A stretch of DNA of 64,000 nt, from contig PBMF01000028.1 of NCBI GenBank assembly GCA_002721995.1, positions 27,161 through 91,160 on the forward strand, in the 5' to 3' direction. Under the pieces are notes generated by a model. The model ran no database searches. It was not told where the DNA came from and saw only the letters and a list, made by a program, of their open reading frames with translations. The position numbers and the translations under genes are program-made. Of this stretch, positions 47,729-59,127 are shown piece by piece. Position 1 is the stretch's first letter, and each line of letters opens with the position of its first letter. Source of the DNA: Chloroflexota bacterium. Lineage in GTDB: Bacteria > Chloroflexota > Dehalococcoidia > Lucifugimonadales > UBA3495.

Positions 47729-48406
47729 CTAATTGTTCTGGTGGCCTGGATAGTTGTCGCCGCGGCCAACCTTTCCCGTGACCAGGAAGATCACCCGCTC
47801 GGCAATGTTGGTCGCCCGGTCCGCGATCCGCTCCAGGTCATGGGCCACCCACAGGAAATGGGTTGATGCCTCGATTATGTGGGGGTCTTTGCCCATGTCC
47901 ACGAATATCTGATGGCACACACGGTCGTAGAGGGCATCCACCTCATCATCCGAATCCCAGACCTCGTTGGCCAGGTCGGTGTCCCGCTCCACCAGGGCCC
48001 GCAGGCTCCGCCGCAACATGGCAACACTCATCTGGGCCATCTGAGGTAGTTGGGGAGGAATCTCAACCCGGACATCGTCCCCGATTATCATGCAGATCTT
48101 GCCTATACCCTCGGCATAATCCCCCATACGCTCCAGTTCAACGGCGATGTGCAGCACCGCCAAGAGGGTGCGCAGGTCGATGGCCAAGGGCTGCTGGGTG
48201 GCAATCAGGTCGATGCTCTTTTCTTCCAGCTCAAACCGCTTTTCATCAATGAGGTCGTCTTCATCCACCACCTCATACGCGATTCCCATGTCGCGGCGGT
48301 CGAGGGCGTCCATGGCCTTAAGGATGGCCTTTTCCACCATCTCCCCCAGGGCGACCACCTCGCCCTGCAGTTCCTCTAAGCTCCTATCAAAATCGGCTCT
48401 GACCAT
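47729..48406 (-). CDS. phoU: PhoU (copy 2, pst operon)
   Basis: VELERMGDYAEGIGKI, VAHDLERIADRATNIAERVIFLVTGK. Confidence 0.93.
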   Translation of the reverse strand: MVRADFDRSLEELQGEVVALGEMVEKAILKAMDALDRRDMGIAYEVVDEDDLIDEKRFELEEKSIDLIATQQPLAIDLRTLLAVLHIAVELERMGDYAEGIGKICMIIGDDVRVEIPPQLPQMAQMSVAMLRRSLRALVERDTDLANEVWDSDDEVDALYDRVCHQIFVDMGKDPHIIEASTHFLWVAHDLERIADRATNIAERVIFLVTGKVGRGDNYPGHQNN

Positions 48407-48436
48407 ATTTGCTCCCCGCTAGACCAAACTTGGCGA

Positions 48437-49210
48437 TTATCCGAACCTGCCGGTAATATAGGCCTCCGTGCGCTCGTCCTTCGGGTTGGTGAAGATCCTC
48501 CGGCTTTCTCCAAACTCGACCATGAAGCCGACCCGTGCCTCTTCCACCATCAAAAAGGCCGTGTAATGGGAGACCCGAGCGGCCTGCTGCATGTTGTGGG
48601 TCACAATCATTATGGAGTAGTCCTCGGACAACTCGCGCATCAGCTCTTCGATGGCCAGTGTGGCGATGGGGTCCAAGGCTGAACAGGGCTCGTCCATCAG
48701 GATGACGCTGGGCTCCACCGCCAGGGTCCGGGCGATGCAGAGGCGTTGCTGCTGCCCGCCGGAAAGGGACAGAGCACTGGACTTGAGCCGGTCTTTGACC
48801 TCGTCCCAAAGCGCCGCGCGGCGGAGGGAGCGTTCCACCACCTCGTCCATGTCGCCCTTGAATCCATTGATCCTAGGGCCAAAGGCCACATTGTCGTAAA
48901 TCGACTTGGGGAACGGATTAGGCCGCTGGAATACCATCCCAATCAGATAACGAATCTCTGTGGGGTCAATGTCCGCGCCGTAGAGGTCTCGGCCATCGAA
49001 GAGTACCTGGCCCTCCACCCGGGCGGAGGGAATCAAGTCGTTCATCCGGTTGAAGCAACGCAGCAAAGTGCTCTTGCCGCAACCAGACGGGCCGATGATG
49101 GCGGTGATGCGGTTGCGGGCAACGTCCAGATTCACGTCGGATACGACCTGCTTGGTGTCGTAGTAGACGCTCAGCCCGCGGGTCTGGAGTATGGAGTCCG
49201 GTTCTTGCAA
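48437..49210 (-). CDS. pstB: Phosphate ABC transporter ATP-binding protein
   Basis: [58 protein letters not shown]. Confidence 0.95.
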   Translation of the reverse strand: MQEPDSILQTRGLSVYYDTKQVVSDVNLDVARNRITAIIGPSGCGKSTLLRCFNRMNDLIPSARVEGQVLFDGRDLYGADIDPTEIRYLIGMVFQRPNPFPKSIYDNVAFGPRINGFKGDMDEVVERSLRRAALWDEVKDRLKSSALSLSGGQQQRLCIARTLAVEPSVILMDEPCSALDPIATLAIEELMRELSEDYSIMIVTHNMQQAARVSHYTAFLMVEEARVGFMVEFGESRRIFTNPKDERTEAYITGRFG

Positions 49211-49247
49211 ATCTCTATCCTTCCAACCTATCGACGATACGCCTGGG

Positions 49248-50168
49248 TCATAACTCCAGCTTGCTCTGGAACCGGTTGCGGAGTAACACCGCGAAGGCGT
49301 TCATCACCAGTAACACCACCAGCAGCACGATTATACCGGCGGCCGCGGCCTCCTGGAATCCTTCCTGGGGACGGGAGGTCCAGTTGAATATCTGGATTGG
49401 CAGCACCGTGAACCGGCTGAAGGGACTATCGGGCGTGAATGGCACGAAGGTAAGAGCCCCCATGGCGATCAGCGGCGCGGTCTCACCCATTGCCCGGCTG
49501 ACCGCGAGGATCACTCCGGTGAGGATACCCGGGAACGACTGGGGCATCACGGTGTGCCAGATAACCTGCCAGCGCGTGGCTCCCAGCGCGTAGGCGCCCT
49601 CCCTCAGAGACGGCGGGACAGCGCGGATCGCCTCACTGGCCGCCACGATCACGATGGGCATCACCAGCAGGGCAAGGGTGAACCCGCCGGCGATCACGCT
49701 CTTCCCCATCTCCATTATGCGCACGAAGATCTCCAGACCCAGGATGCCGTATACGATGGACGGCACTCCGGCCAGGTTGGAGATGTTGATCTTGGCGATG
49801 CGGGCGAACTTGCTGCGGGCGGCGTACTCCTCCAGATACAGGGCCGAGGCCACACCCAGCACGAAGGCGACAAGTCCCGCGATGATTACGACGTAGACAC
49901 TGCCCAACAAAGCGGCCCGTATGCCGGCCTGCTCGGGGTGGCGGGACGCGAACTCGGTGAGGAAGCTCCAGTCTATGCGGGTGACACCCTGGACCAGAAG
50001 GTAGACCAGCAGCACAGCCAACATACCCAGGGCTATGAGCACCGACGTCAGACACAGGCCGTGGAATAGCCGCCCCATCCATTTGCGGCGGTTCCTTACC
50101 CGTTCAAAGTCGTTCTGGGGAATGACCGCCACTACTCGTACTCCTCGCGGAACCGGCTGACCACCCAC
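49248..50168 (-). CDS. pstA: Phosphate ABC transporter permease
   Basis: [63 protein letters not shown]. Confidence 0.93.
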   Translation of the reverse strand: MGGQPVPRGVRVVAVIPQNDFERVRNRRKWMGRLFHGLCLTSVLIALGMLAVLLVYLLVQGVTRIDWSFLTEFASRHPEQAGIRAALLGSVYVVIIAGLVAFVLGVASALYLEEYAARSKFARIAKINISNLAGVPSIVYGILGLEIFVRIMEMGKSVIAGGFTLALLVMPIVIVAASEAIRAVPPSLREGAYALGATRWQVIWHTVMPQSFPGILTGVILAVSRAMGETAPLIAMGALTFVPFTPDSPFSRFTVLPIQIFNWTSRPQEGFQEAAAAGIIVLLVVLLVMNAFAVLLRNRFQSKLEL

Positions 50169-51064
50169 TGGCTGAGCAGGTTCATGCCCAGGGTTATGGC
50201 GAAGAGCAGGAGCGCCACCGCGAATATGGTCTTGAATTCAATGGACCCGGTGGGGGCGTCGCCCTGGCTGACCTGCACGATATAGGCGGTCATGGTCTCG
50301 ATGGGCACGAATGGGTTCAGGGTGAAGTTGGGGTTCTGACCGGCGGCGATGGTCACGATCATCGTCTCGCCGATGGCCCGGCTGATGGCCAGTATGAAGG
50401 CCGAAACTATCCCCGAAAGAGCCGCCGGCACCACCACCAGCGTCGATACTTCAAGTTTGGTGGAACCCAGGGCGTAGGCGCCCTCGCGCAGGGTTCGGGG
50501 CACCGCCCGCATTGCGTCCTCGCTGAGACTGGAGACCATGGGCAGAATCATGATTCCCATGACTATGGCGGCGCTCAGGGCGTTGAAGACCGCGATGTCC
50601 TCGGATATTCCCCGGAGGATGGGAGTTACGAACAACAGGGCGAAATACCCATAGACCACAGTTGGGATCCCGGCCAGGACCTCCAGTATTGGCTTCACCG
50701 TGCGGCGGACCGGGTCGGGGGCGTATTCACTCAGATAGATGGCGCTGAGCAGCCCCAAGGGCAAGGCCACAACCATGGCCAGCACCGCCGTCAGGGCCGT
50801 CCCTGCCACCAGTGCCAAAACACCAAACTGCTTGGAGGAGAACAGAGGGGTCCACCGCGTGCCGGTGATGAACTCCCAAAACGAGACATCGACGAAGAAT
50901 TGGATCGCTTCGAACAGCAGGACGAAAACGATCCCAACGGTCGTAAGAATGGACAGGAAACTGCAAAGGAAAAGGAATAGGGCGATGGCCCGCTCCGGTA
51001 ACATCCTTCGCCATCCGGAACGCGCGCCCTTGCCCAATGGTGGACCCAACACGTTTCTAGCCAA
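50132..51064 (-). CDS. pstC: Phosphate ABC transporter permease
   Basis: [63 protein letters not shown]. Confidence 0.93.
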   Translation of the reverse strand: MARNVLGPPLGKGARSGWRRMLPERAIALFLFLCSFLSILTTVGIVFVLLFEAIQFFVDVSFWEFITGTRWTPLFSSKQFGVLALVAGTALTAVLAMVVALPLGLLSAIYLSEYAPDPVRRTVKPILEVLAGIPTVVYGYFALLFVTPILRGISEDIAVFNALSAAIVMGIMILPMVSSLSEDAMRAVPRTLREGAYALGSTKLEVSTLVVVPAALSGIVSAFILAISRAIGETMIVTIAAGQNPNFTLNPFVPIETMTAYIVQVSQGDAPTGSIEFKTIFAVALLLFAITLGMNLLSQWVVSRFREEYE

Positions 51065-51087
51065 TGCGGACTACGCTCTCCACCCGA

Positions 51088-52101
51088 TCAATTATTCGCC
51101 CTCAGTATCTCTTCCACGGTGCCATGCTTCGGGTGTTCCCCGCCGAATATTGTGCCCGTCAGACCCCGGTTGAAGCGGTCCAAAACCAGTTCATGCACCC
51201 TCTCGGGAAAGGCGACGAAACCCAATTCCTGCAGCAGGTCTGCCCTGTCGTAGCTCACGTGATAGCTGACAAAGTCCTTAACGTCCTGCTTTTCCCACGA
51301 CTCTTTCCTGACGTAGATGAAGAGGGGGCGGGAGAGGGGGGCGTAGCTTCCGTTGTTGATGGTCTCGTCCTCTGGAAAGACGCAGCCCTCACCACCGTCC
51401 ACGGCCACCGCCTTCAACTTGTCCTTATTCTCCACTAGGAACGAATATCCAAAGTAGCCCAGACTGGTCTGGTCACCTGCGATTCCCTGCACCAACACAT
51501 TGTCTCGTTCGCTGGAGGTAAAGTCGCCCCGTGAAGCCTGTGCTTCGCCGTTGACAGTCTCGGTGAAGTAGTCAAAGGTGCCGGAATCCACACCGGGACC
51601 ATACAAACGCAGTCCCTCGTCCGGCCAACCGGGGCGAATCTGACTCCAGTTGTTTACCTTTCCCTCAGCCTCCGGCGCCCACATCGTGTGCAACTCTTCG
51701 ATGGTCAAACACTGGACAAAGTCATTGTCGGGATGAACGGCCACCGACAACCCGTCGATGGCCACCGGCAGCTCTATGAACTCCACACCAGCGTCGGCAC
51801 ACTTGGCCACCTCGCTGGCCTTGATGGGACGCGAGGCGTTGTTGATGTCTATCTCGCCGTTGCAGAACTTTTTGAAACCGCCGCCGGTACCGGATATACC
51901 GATCACCAACCGGGCAGACCCGCCTATGGAGTCTCCCCAGTCTTCGACCATGGCCTCACTGATGGGGAAAACGGTGCTCGAACCGTCGATGTCGGTGGTG
52001 CCTGCCCCGCAGGCGATGAGAAACAAAAAACCACAAAAAAAAGCCGCCCCCCAGGCCTTTCGGCCCAGAGAGCGGCTCAAGTTCAACTTCCTACCCTTCA
52101 T
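51088..52101 (-). CDS. pstS: Phosphate-binding protein
   Basis: Lipoprotein-like FLFLIACGAGTTDIDGSSTVFPISEAMVEDW; GISGTGGGFKKFCNGEIDINNASRPIK. Confidence 0.92.
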   Translation of the reverse strand: MKGRKLNLSRSLGRKAWGAAFFCGFLFLIACGAGTTDIDGSSTVFPISEAMVEDWGDSIGGSARLVIGISGTGGGFKKFCNGEIDINNASRPIKASEVAKCADAGVEFIELPVAIDGLSVAVHPDNDFVQCLTIEELHTMWAPEAEGKVNNWSQIRPGWPDEGLRLYGPGVDSGTFDYFTETVNGEAQASRGDFTSSERDNVLVQGIAGDQTSLGYFGYSFLVENKDKLKAVAVDGGEGCVFPEDETINNGSYAPLSRPLFIYVRKESWEKQDVKDFVSYHVSYDRADLLQELGFVAFPERVHELVLDRFNRGLTGTIFGGEHPKHGTVEEILRANN

Positions 52102-52286
52102 TCGGCAAAAATTATATGATGCCCATCAGGGTCACGCAATAGGTTCTACCGCCTGATTACCAACCCATTTTCCGGCGTAGCTTGTATACTTGTAGCTGAC
52201 GGGCCAACTGCCCTCAAACCTGCATTGAAAAATGGGGAATCGAGCGGCCAAACAACGGGCCCTGGACCCCGTTCCGAGGTACTGTT

Positions 52287-53315
52287 TTGGACCAGCAACT
52301 TATCCTAAGCGTCGTGGACCAGACGCCGGTGCCTTCAGGCGCCACCGCGGGCCAGGCGCTGCGCAACACCATCGCGCTGGCGGTGGAAGTGGAGAAGATG
52401 GGCTACCAGCGGTATTGGCTGGCCGAGCACCACAGCGCACCCAATTACGCCGGCACCAGCCCGGAGATTCTCATCGGCCAGGTGGCCGCTCAGACCAAGA
52501 GCATCAGAGTGGGCAGTGGCGGCGTCATGCTCTCCCACTACAGCGCCCTGAAAGTCGCCGAGAACTTCCGCCTCCTGGGCTCCCTCTATCCGGGACGCAT
52601 CGACCTGGGCATCGGCCGGGCCCCCGGCAGCGACCAGGTCACCGCGGCGGCCCTGTCCTTTCCCGGCCAACCCAAGGAGATCCGGCATTTTCCCCGTCAG
52701 GTGGTGGACCTGCTGGGATTCCTGAAAAACGACCTGGAAGAAAACCACTTCTTTTCCGGAATACAGGCCGGACCCGGCGAGCCCGAGGTCCCCGACGTGT
52801 GGCTGCTGGGTTCCCGCTACGAGAGCGCCCACATGGCCGCCCAACTGGGCCTGCCCTTCGCCTTCGCCCACTTCTTCGGCATATCAGTCGAGGACGGGCC
52901 GGCGGTGGTGGAGAACTACAAGAAGAACTACCAGCCCTCGGAGCAGTTCCCAGAGCCCAAGGTGAACGTGGGCGTGCACGTCGTCTGCGCCGAGACCGAG
53001 GAAGAGGCCCTGCGGCAATCCAAGAGCCGGAACCTGGGACGGCTGTTCAACCTTACGGGCCGGGCCAAGGGCATCCCCACGCCCGAGGAATCGGCGGCCT
53101 ACGTGTACCAGGCCGGGGAAGAGGCCTTCGTCAACCAGTACCAGAGCGTCTGCGTTGATGGCACGCCGGAACGGGTGAAAGAGGGCCTGGACGAGATTGC
53201 CGAGCTGTACCAGACGCCAGACCTGAGCATCGTCACCATCACCCACGGGCTGCCCGAGCGGATACGCTCCTACGAACTGGTGGCCAAGGTCTGCGGGCTG
53301 ACGCCCCTGGAATAG
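52287..53315 (+). CDS. LLM class flavin-dependent oxidoreductase
   Basis: LSVVDQTPVPSGATAGQALRNTIALAVEVEKMGYQRYWLAEHHSAPNYAGTSPEILIGQVAAQTKSIRVGSGGVMLSHYSALKVAENF. Confidence 0.92.
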   Translation: MDQQLILSVVDQTPVPSGATAGQALRNTIALAVEVEKMGYQRYWLAEHHSAPNYAGTSPEILIGQVAAQTKSIRVGSGGVMLSHYSALKVAENFRLLGSLYPGRIDLGIGRAPGSDQVTAAALSFPGQPKEIRHFPRQVVDLLGFLKNDLEENHFFSGIQAGPGEPEVPDVWLLGSRYESAHMAAQLGLPFAFAHFFGISVEDGPAVVENYKKNYQPSEQFPEPKVNVGVHVVCAETEEEALRQSKSRNLGRLFNLTGRAKGIPTPEESAAYVYQAGEEAFVNQYQSVCVDGTPERVKEGLDEIAELYQTPDLSIVTITHGLPERIRSYELVAKVCGLTPLE

Positions 53316-53318
53316 TCC

Positions 53319-54314
53319 TTAGTTGGGCGCCAGGGCGTCGATGACGTTCCGGTGGGAGGTCTTGTTGTCCCCCACCGCGAAGGGCGCTATGACCGGCATC
53401 TGCAGCCCGGCGGCGCGGCGCTTCTCCAAGGCGTTACGGCATTCATCAACCGTGCCCACCACGGCCACCTGGTCCTGCATCTCCTCGGTTATGGACTCAG
53501 CGGCCTTGTCCAGGCTGCCATCGGCCAACGCAGACGCGGCAGCGGACATCTCCTTGTCGAACCCGGTCTGGGCGAAGAAGTTGCGGTAGAAGGGGTTGCT
53601 GGCGTAGCGGGCCACCTGATACCGGAGCGAGTCCCGGGCAGCGGAAACGTCGTCTCCCACCGCCACCCGCACGTACCCGGCGATGTCTATCTCGCCCATG
53701 TCCCGGCCGGCCTTATCGGCGCCCCGCTTGATGTGGCCCACGGCCTCGGTCAGGTAGTCGGCCGCCGTCCAGTTCATAAGCACGCCGTCGGCCAGTTCAC
53801 CCACCATCTCTAGCATCTGGGGGCCCAGGGCGGCGATGTACACCGGAACCTTGGTCTTGGGGGTAGCGGATCCCATGGACGCGCCGGAGACGTTGAACTG
53901 CTTGCCCGAGAAGTTGACCTCCTCGCCGGAGAGCAGCCCCTTGATGATCTGGATGGTCTCCCGCATGCGAGTCATGGGAGCTTTGAAGGGAATGCCGTCC
54001 TTGCTTTCCACGGTGGGCGCGTGGCCCACACCCAGACCCAGCATGAACCGGCCATTTGAGACCGCGGCCATACCGGAGGCGCCCATGGCGGTGTTGGTGG
54101 GGGTGCGGGCGAATATGGGCAATATTCCCGTGCCCAGCTTCACCTTCTCGGTCTTCATGGCGATGGTGGCCAGGGAAGTGAGGGAGTCCCTGCCGCCGCC
54201 CTCGGGCACCCACACCGCCTCGAACCCGTTCTTCTCAGCCTGGGCGGACAGTTCCTGGTAGTCCTGGGGGCTCAGATTCGGGTCATTCTCCAGTCGCACA
54301 CCAAAGCGGGCCAT
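53319..54314 (-). CDS. LLM class flavin-dependent oxidoreductase (F420-type-like)
   Basis: GFEAVWVPEGGGRDSLTSLATIAMKTEKVKLGTGILPIFARTPTNTAM. Confidence 0.9.
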   Translation of the reverse strand: MARFGVRLENDPNLSPQDYQELSAQAEKNGFEAVWVPEGGGRDSLTSLATIAMKTEKVKLGTGILPIFARTPTNTAMGASGMAAVSNGRFMLGLGVGHAPTVESKDGIPFKAPMTRMRETIQIIKGLLSGEEVNFSGKQFNVSGASMGSATPKTKVPVYIAALGPQMLEMVGELADGVLMNWTAADYLTEAVGHIKRGADKAGRDMGEIDIAGYVRVAVGDDVSAARDSLRYQVARYASNPFYRNFFAQTGFDKEMSAAASALADGSLDKAAESITEEMQDQVAVVGTVDECRNALEKRRAAGLQMPVIAPFAVGDNKTSHRNVIDALAPN

Positions 54315-54325
54315 GATCGCTCCTA

Positions 54326-55039
54326 TTAGACGCCCAGTTGGGTTGCCAGGTCCCTGAAATCGTTGCAGACAAAGTCGAAGGACGGGTCGGGCGTGGTGTC
54401 CACCTTGCCGTTGATGCCCCGCTCCAGGGGTCGCTTCACAAACGCGGTCCGCAGGCCCTGTTTGGCGGCAGCCAGCAGGTCGTTCTGGTGGGCGGCAACC
54501 ATCATCACCTGCTCCGGTTGCAGGTGGAGCAGTTCCACCCCGGTCAGGTAGGTCTTCGGGTCGGGCTTGTAGGCGTGGGCCAGCTCCGCGCCCAGGATGG
54601 TGTCCCAGGGCAGCCCGGCGTATTTGGCCATGTCCACCATGAGGGCGATGTTGCCGTTAGACATGGTCGCCAGGATGAACTTGGACTTGAGACGCGTCAG
54701 CCCCGGAGGGGAGTCGGGCCAGGGGTCCAGACGGTGCCAGGCCAGGTTCAAGTCAGCCTTGGCCTCTTCGCTGACCCCGGTGATGCCGAAATCGTCCAAC
54801 AATTCTTCCAGGCCCATGCGGTGCAGGGTGTCCAACTCGGTCCAGGGCAGCTCGCCGTTTCTGACCTTGTTCATGAAGGGTTGGTACTTGGCCCGCCATT
54901 TCTCCGCGAAGTCCACCCAGTCAGCTTCGATGCCGTTGGCCTTGCCGAAATTCTCGCCGTGCTTGGTCACCGAGGTATGCCAGTCCACCACCGTGCCGAA
55001 CACGTCGAATACCAACGCCTTGATGTTGGAAGAGTCCAT
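54326..55039 (-). CDS. Haloacid dehalogenase type II (HAD superfamily)
   Basis: IKALVFDVFGTVVDWHTSV, ATMSNGNIALM, GAELAHAYKPDPKTYL. Confidence 0.9.
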   Translation of the reverse strand: MDSSNIKALVFDVFGTVVDWHTSVTKHGENFGKANGIEADWVDFAEKWRAKYQPFMNKVRNGELPWTELDTLHRMGLEELLDDFGITGVSEEAKADLNLAWHRLDPWPDSPPGLTRLKSKFILATMSNGNIALMVDMAKYAGLPWDTILGAELAHAYKPDPKTYLTGVELLHLQPEQVMMVAAHQNDLLAAAKQGLRTAFVKRPLERGINGKVDTTPDPSFDFVCNDFRDLATQLGV

Positions 55040-55056
55040 TACCGCCCGCTCCTTAC

Positions 55057-55794
55057 CTACTCCTTAGCTATCTTTATCAATATGTCCGCCAGCTCCCCGG
55101 CGTGGGTGATCATGGTGTCGTGGCCCGAAGCCACTGGGTACACGCCCCAGCCCGCCGCCCGAGCCCGCTCGGCGACGGAGTCGAAGCCCGACTCTCCGCC
55201 GCCCACGAAGTTCTTGGGGATTGCCTGGGCCTTGGGGTTGCCCAGACGCACCGAGCTGTCCATGGCCGCCGCCGGCTGGGGACAGACTTTGGCCATCGTC
55301 CAGGCCAGGTCGTCGGGGTCGGTGATGCCCCAGCGCCGGCTGATCTCTTCGGTGGAGGCTGGCGCCGGCAGAAACCCGTCGCCGTTTTCGATCTGGTCGC
55401 GCACCCAGGCCGCGAACTCCTCGCCCCTCACAGGGATGAGCTGGTCGGCCATGGACTCGCCGTCGCCGGGTATCACCCCGTTCACATAGACCATGTGGGA
55501 GATCAGTTCGGGACATTCCTCGGCCACACCGGTGATGACCATGCCCGCGTAGGCGTGGCCCACCAGCACCACGTCCGAAAGACCCTCATAGCGCATCATC
55601 TGGACGACGTCTTGAACGTGCACGTCCAGGGTGATTCCAGCGGGGTCCAGGCGGTCGTTCAGGTGGGCGCGTTCCCCCATGCCGGTGAGGGTGGGCGCGA
55701 AGGCATCGGCACCAGTCTTCCGGAGGAGGGGGACAACCTTCTTCCAGCACCAGCCGCCGTGCCACGCGCCGTGGACCAGTACGTACGTCGCCAT
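55057..55794 (-). CDS. Alpha/beta hydrolase
   Basis: YVLVHGAWHGGWCWKKVVPLL, VVLVGHAYAGMVITGVAE. Confidence 0.9.
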   Translation of the reverse strand: MATYVLVHGAWHGGWCWKKVVPLLRKTGADAFAPTLTGMGERAHLNDRLDPAGITLDVHVQDVVQMMRYEGLSDVVLVGHAYAGMVITGVAEECPELISHMVYVNGVIPGDGESMADQLIPVRGEEFAAWVRDQIENGDGFLPAPASTEEISRRWGITDPDDLAWTMAKVCPQPAAAMDSSVRLGNPKAQAIPKNFVGGGESGFDSVAERARAAGWGVYPVASGHDTMITHAGELADILIKIAKE

Positions 55795-55816
55795 CTATCT
55801 GACCTGGGTGATCGGG

Positions 55817-56293
55817 TTACTTACCGAGGGCGTCCACCTGGCGCTGGACCTCGTCATAGTCGGGTTCCACGCCCGGGTTCTCGCCGACCCACTTGTAGCG
55901 GATCACGCCCTCTTTATCGATGACGAACACGGCCCGCTCTGACGCGGTGTAGCCGTCCATGCCGGCAAAGTTGGGCAGGGCGACGCCGTAGGCGTTGACT
56001 GTCTTCCGTTCGTAGTCGCTGAGCAGCGGGAAATTCAGGTTATTGGCGTCGGAGAACGCCTTCTGGGAGAAGATGGCGTCCACGCTGACGCCGAATACCT
56101 GGGCGTTCATGGAATTCAAAGCGTCCATGCGGTCGCGGAAGGAGCACATCTCGGTGGTGCAGACACCGGTGAAAGCGCCGGGGAAGAACGCCAAAACAAC
56201 GTTCTTGCCTTCGGAATCGCTGAGCTTACGAGAGCCCTTGTTGTGGTCGAAGAGTTCAAACTGGGGGGCTTTTTGGCCAACTTCTGCCGCCAT
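55817..56293 (-). CDS. Peroxiredoxin (AhpC/TSA family)
   Basis: VVLAFFPGAFTGVCTTEMCSFRDRM peroxidatic Cys motif. Confidence 0.93.
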   Translation of the reverse strand: MAAEVGQKAPQFELFDHNKGSRKLSDSEGKNVVLAFFPGAFTGVCTTEMCSFRDRMDALNSMNAQVFGVSVDAIFSQKAFSDANNLNFPLLSDYERKTVNAYGVALPNFAGMDGYTASERAVFVIDKEGVIRYKWVGENPGVEPDYDEVQRQVDALGK

Positions 56294-56495
56294 GGTAGTT
56301 CCTCCTAAAAAGGTTTCACCGCTTCAGTCCCGTCGTGCGATCGTTGGGGAAATCAACGGAGATATTCTTGTAATGCCCGGAAGCCGGGCCGAGCCTATAT
56401 TAGCACAGACCACGTGCCCAGGGACGAGGCGTGCCTATGTTACAATCCGAGGCACGCTCACCAGCTACGAAACACCCTCGGAGAAAGCACCCGGA

Positions 56496-58088
56496 ATGTA
56501 TTTCGACTCGCGTCGTTCCACCATCCTGGCGACCAACGGCATGGTCGCCACCAGCCAACCCCTGGCCGCCGTGACCGGCCTGCGCATCCTGATGGAGGGG
56601 GGCAACGCCGTCGATGCCGCCATCGCCACCGCAGCCGCCCTGAACGTGGTGGAACCCATGTCCACCGGAGTGGGCGGCGACATGTTCGCACTGGTCTGGG
56701 ACAACAAGAAGAAGTCCGTCACCGCCCTGAACGGCAGCGGCCGGGCCCCGGGCGCCGCTTCCATCGACGAACTGCTGAACAAGGGCTACCGTTCCTATCC
56801 CGACACCGGCGTCTACTCCGTGGCCGTCCCGGGCACGGTCCATGGCTGGGATACCTTGCTGAACGCCAACGGCACCATGCCCTTGAGCAAGCTGTTGGAG
56901 CCGGCCATCAACTATGCTGAGAACGGCTTCCCCGTCTCCGACATAATCTCCGAGCAGTGGAAGGGCCAACTGACCAAGCTCTCCGCCTTTCCCTCGGGCA
57001 GCGAGATGCTGCCCAACGGCCATGCTCCCTCCCACGGCGACTTTGTCACCCTGCCCACCCTGGCATCCACGCTGAGGGCCATATCCGAGGGCGGCTCCGA
57101 CGCCTTCTACCACGGCGAGATCGCCCAGAAGTCGGCGGCCTTCGTCCAGGAACACGGCGGCTGGCTGTCGGTGGAGGACATGGCATTCCACACCTCGGAC
57201 TGGGACGAACCCATCTCCACCGATTACCGGGGGGTGACCTGCTGGGAATGCCCGCCCAACGGACAGGGCATCGCCGCCCTGGAGGCCCTGAACATCGCCG
57301 AAGGTTTCGACATCAAGGGCATGGGCGCCCAGTCTCCCGACGCCTACCACCACCTCATCGAGGCCATGCGCCTGGGCTTCGCCGACGCCTTCCAGTACTT
57401 GGCCGACCCCCGCAAGGCCGACGTGCCCATCAAAGAACTGACCTCCAAGGAGTTCGCCGCCACCCGCCGCGGACTCATCAACCCTACCAGGGCCATGGAC
57501 ACCGTGCCCTACGGGAAGGTCCAGGGCGGCTCCGACACTGTCTACATCAGCGTGGTGGACGGTCAGGGCAACGCCTGCTCCTTCATCAACAGCGTCTTCT
57601 CCAACTTCGGTTCGGGCATGGTGGTGCCGGGCACGGGCATCGTGCTCCACAACCGGGCCTCCCTGTTCTCCCTGGACCCCAACCATGCCAACGCCCTGGC
57701 GCCCCACAAGCGCCCATTCCACACCATCATCCCCGGCATGGCCACCGTCGACGGCGAGCTGTACCTCAGCTACGGCATGATGGGTGCCTTCATGCAGCCC
57801 CAGGGACACCTGCAGCTGATCAGCAACATGGTGGACCACGGCATGGACCCGCAGAAGGCCATCAACGCCCTGCGGTTCATGGTGGGCAACAACAACGTAC
57901 TCGTGGAGGAGGGCCTGGACCCATCGGTGGCCCAGGACCTGCGCTCCAGGGGACACAACGTGGGCCAGATCACCGGCTACGACCGGGTGTCCATCGGCGG
58001 CGCCCAGGTCATCCAGCGCGACCCCGACACCGGCGTGCTGCGCGGCGGTTCCGAACCAAGAAAAGACGGCTGCGCGGTGGGCTATTAA
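56496..58088 (+). CDS. Gamma-glutamyltransferase family protein
   Basis: MVATSQPLAAVTGLRILMEGGNAVDAAIATAAALNVVEPMSTGVGGDMFALVWD; GGSDTVYISVVDGQGNACSFINSVFSNFGSGMVVPGTGIVLHNR. Start moved to 56496 because the longer ORF overlaps the peroxiredoxin. Confidence 0.92.
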   Translation: MYFDSRRSTILATNGMVATSQPLAAVTGLRILMEGGNAVDAAIATAAALNVVEPMSTGVGGDMFALVWDNKKKSVTALNGSGRAPGAASIDELLNKGYRSYPDTGVYSVAVPGTVHGWDTLLNANGTMPLSKLLEPAINYAENGFPVSDIISEQWKGQLTKLSAFPSGSEMLPNGHAPSHGDFVTLPTLASTLRAISEGGSDAFYHGEIAQKSAAFVQEHGGWLSVEDMAFHTSDWDEPISTDYRGVTCWECPPNGQGIAALEALNIAEGFDIKGMGAQSPDAYHHLIEAMRLGFADAFQYLADPRKADVPIKELTSKEFAATRRGLINPTRAMDTVPYGKVQGGSDTVYISVVDGQGNACSFINSVFSNFGSGMVVPGTGIVLHNRASLFSLDPNHANALAPHKRPFHTIIPGMATVDGELYLSYGMMGAFMQPQGHLQLISNMVDHGMDPQKAINALRFMVGNNNVLVEEGLDPSVAQDLRSRGHNVGQITGYDRVSIGGAQVIQRDPDTGVLRGGSEPRKDGCAVGY

Positions 58089-58143
58089 CGGCGCGGCAAG
58101 ATAGGATACTAATTAACCAGAGCTGGATTAAGAGGAGCAACCA

Positions 58144-59127
58144 ATGACCCAGGAAAAACCGGGACCGGGGTTTTATAGGAACTATTTCCGGGAGATCGAC
58201 GTGGTCCACGGGCTGCTAACCAAGCCCGAAGACCGGGACTGGCTCCTCTCCACGCCTCCTGACGACGTCAAGCAGACCGACGTGGTCCTCTACCTGGGCT
58301 GCAACGTGCTCCGCACCACCCACATGATCCGCACCGTCCAGGACATCTTCAAGCTCATGGGCGTCAACTTCGCGTCGGTGGGCGGCAAGACCTACTGCTG
58401 CGGCATCCAGCACTTCCAGCGGGGCGACGAAGATTCGGGACGCGCCGTGGCCGCCACCACCGCCGCCAACTTCCAGAAGTTCAACCCCGAGCAGGTGGTC
58501 ATGTGGTGCCCGTCGTGCATCTACTTCTACGACGACATCATGGACATGCGGGGGGCCCAGAAAGAAAAGAGCTTCGACTTCAACCACGTGGCCGAGTTCC
58601 TGGTGGACAACCTGGACAAGCTGGACTTCCAACCCCAGCCCGAGACCACAGTGGCCCTGCACTACCACACAGGACGTGCCCAGGGCGACGCCGAGGCTGA
58701 AGCGGCCAAGATTCTGCTTTCCAAGCTGCCCGGCGTGAACGTGATTGACGTGGGCACCGACGCCCGCTTCGGCCGCCACTGCACCCCGGCCGTTCGGGAA
58801 CGCATGGGCGCCGACGAGTGGGAGACCATGGCCACCGGGTTCGTGGAAAAAGCCATCGACCAAGGTGTGGACACCTTCGCCACGCTGTACCACGGCTGCC
58901 AGCGCCACATGTGCCGCTACGAAGCCGACTACCCGGTGAGGGTTGAGCACTACCTGACCGTGGTGGGCCGGGCCCTGGGCATCGAGCACGAGGACCTGCA
59001 CAAGAAGCACGTGCTCTCCGGTGACGTGGACGCCATCATGGAAGAGACCAGCCCCTGTGCCATCGCCAACGGCATCCCCCTGGAGGAAGCCCGCCAGGTC
59101 ATCCAGAAGATCTACCCGGCGCGCTAG
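58144..59127 (+). CDS. (Fe-S)-binding protein with CCG domains (HdrB-like)
   Basis: VVLYLGCNVLRTTHMIRTVQDIFKLMGVNF, KTYCCGIQHF, YHGCQRHMCRYE. Confidence 0.82.
   Translation: MTQEKPGPGFYRNYFREIDVVHGLLTKPEDRDWLLSTPPDDVKQTDVVLYLGCNVLRTTHMIRTVQDIFKLMGVNFASVGGKTYCCGIQHFQRGDEDSGRAVAATTAANFQKFNPEQVVMWCPSCIYFYDDIMDMRGAQKEKSFDFNHVAEFLVDNLDKLDFQPQPETTVALHYHTGRAQGDAEAEAAKILLSKLPGVNVIDVGTDARFGRHCTPAVRERMGADEWETMATGFVEKAIDQGVDTFATLYHGCQRHMCRYEADYPVRVEHYLTVVGRALGIEHEDLHKKHVLSGDVDAIMEETSPCAIANGIPLEEARQVIQKIYPAR

Noticed and set aside
56043-56495. Long N-terminal extension of the gamma-glutamyltransferase
   Set aside because: Overlaps the peroxiredoxin antisense; family alignment logic places the start at ATG 56496.
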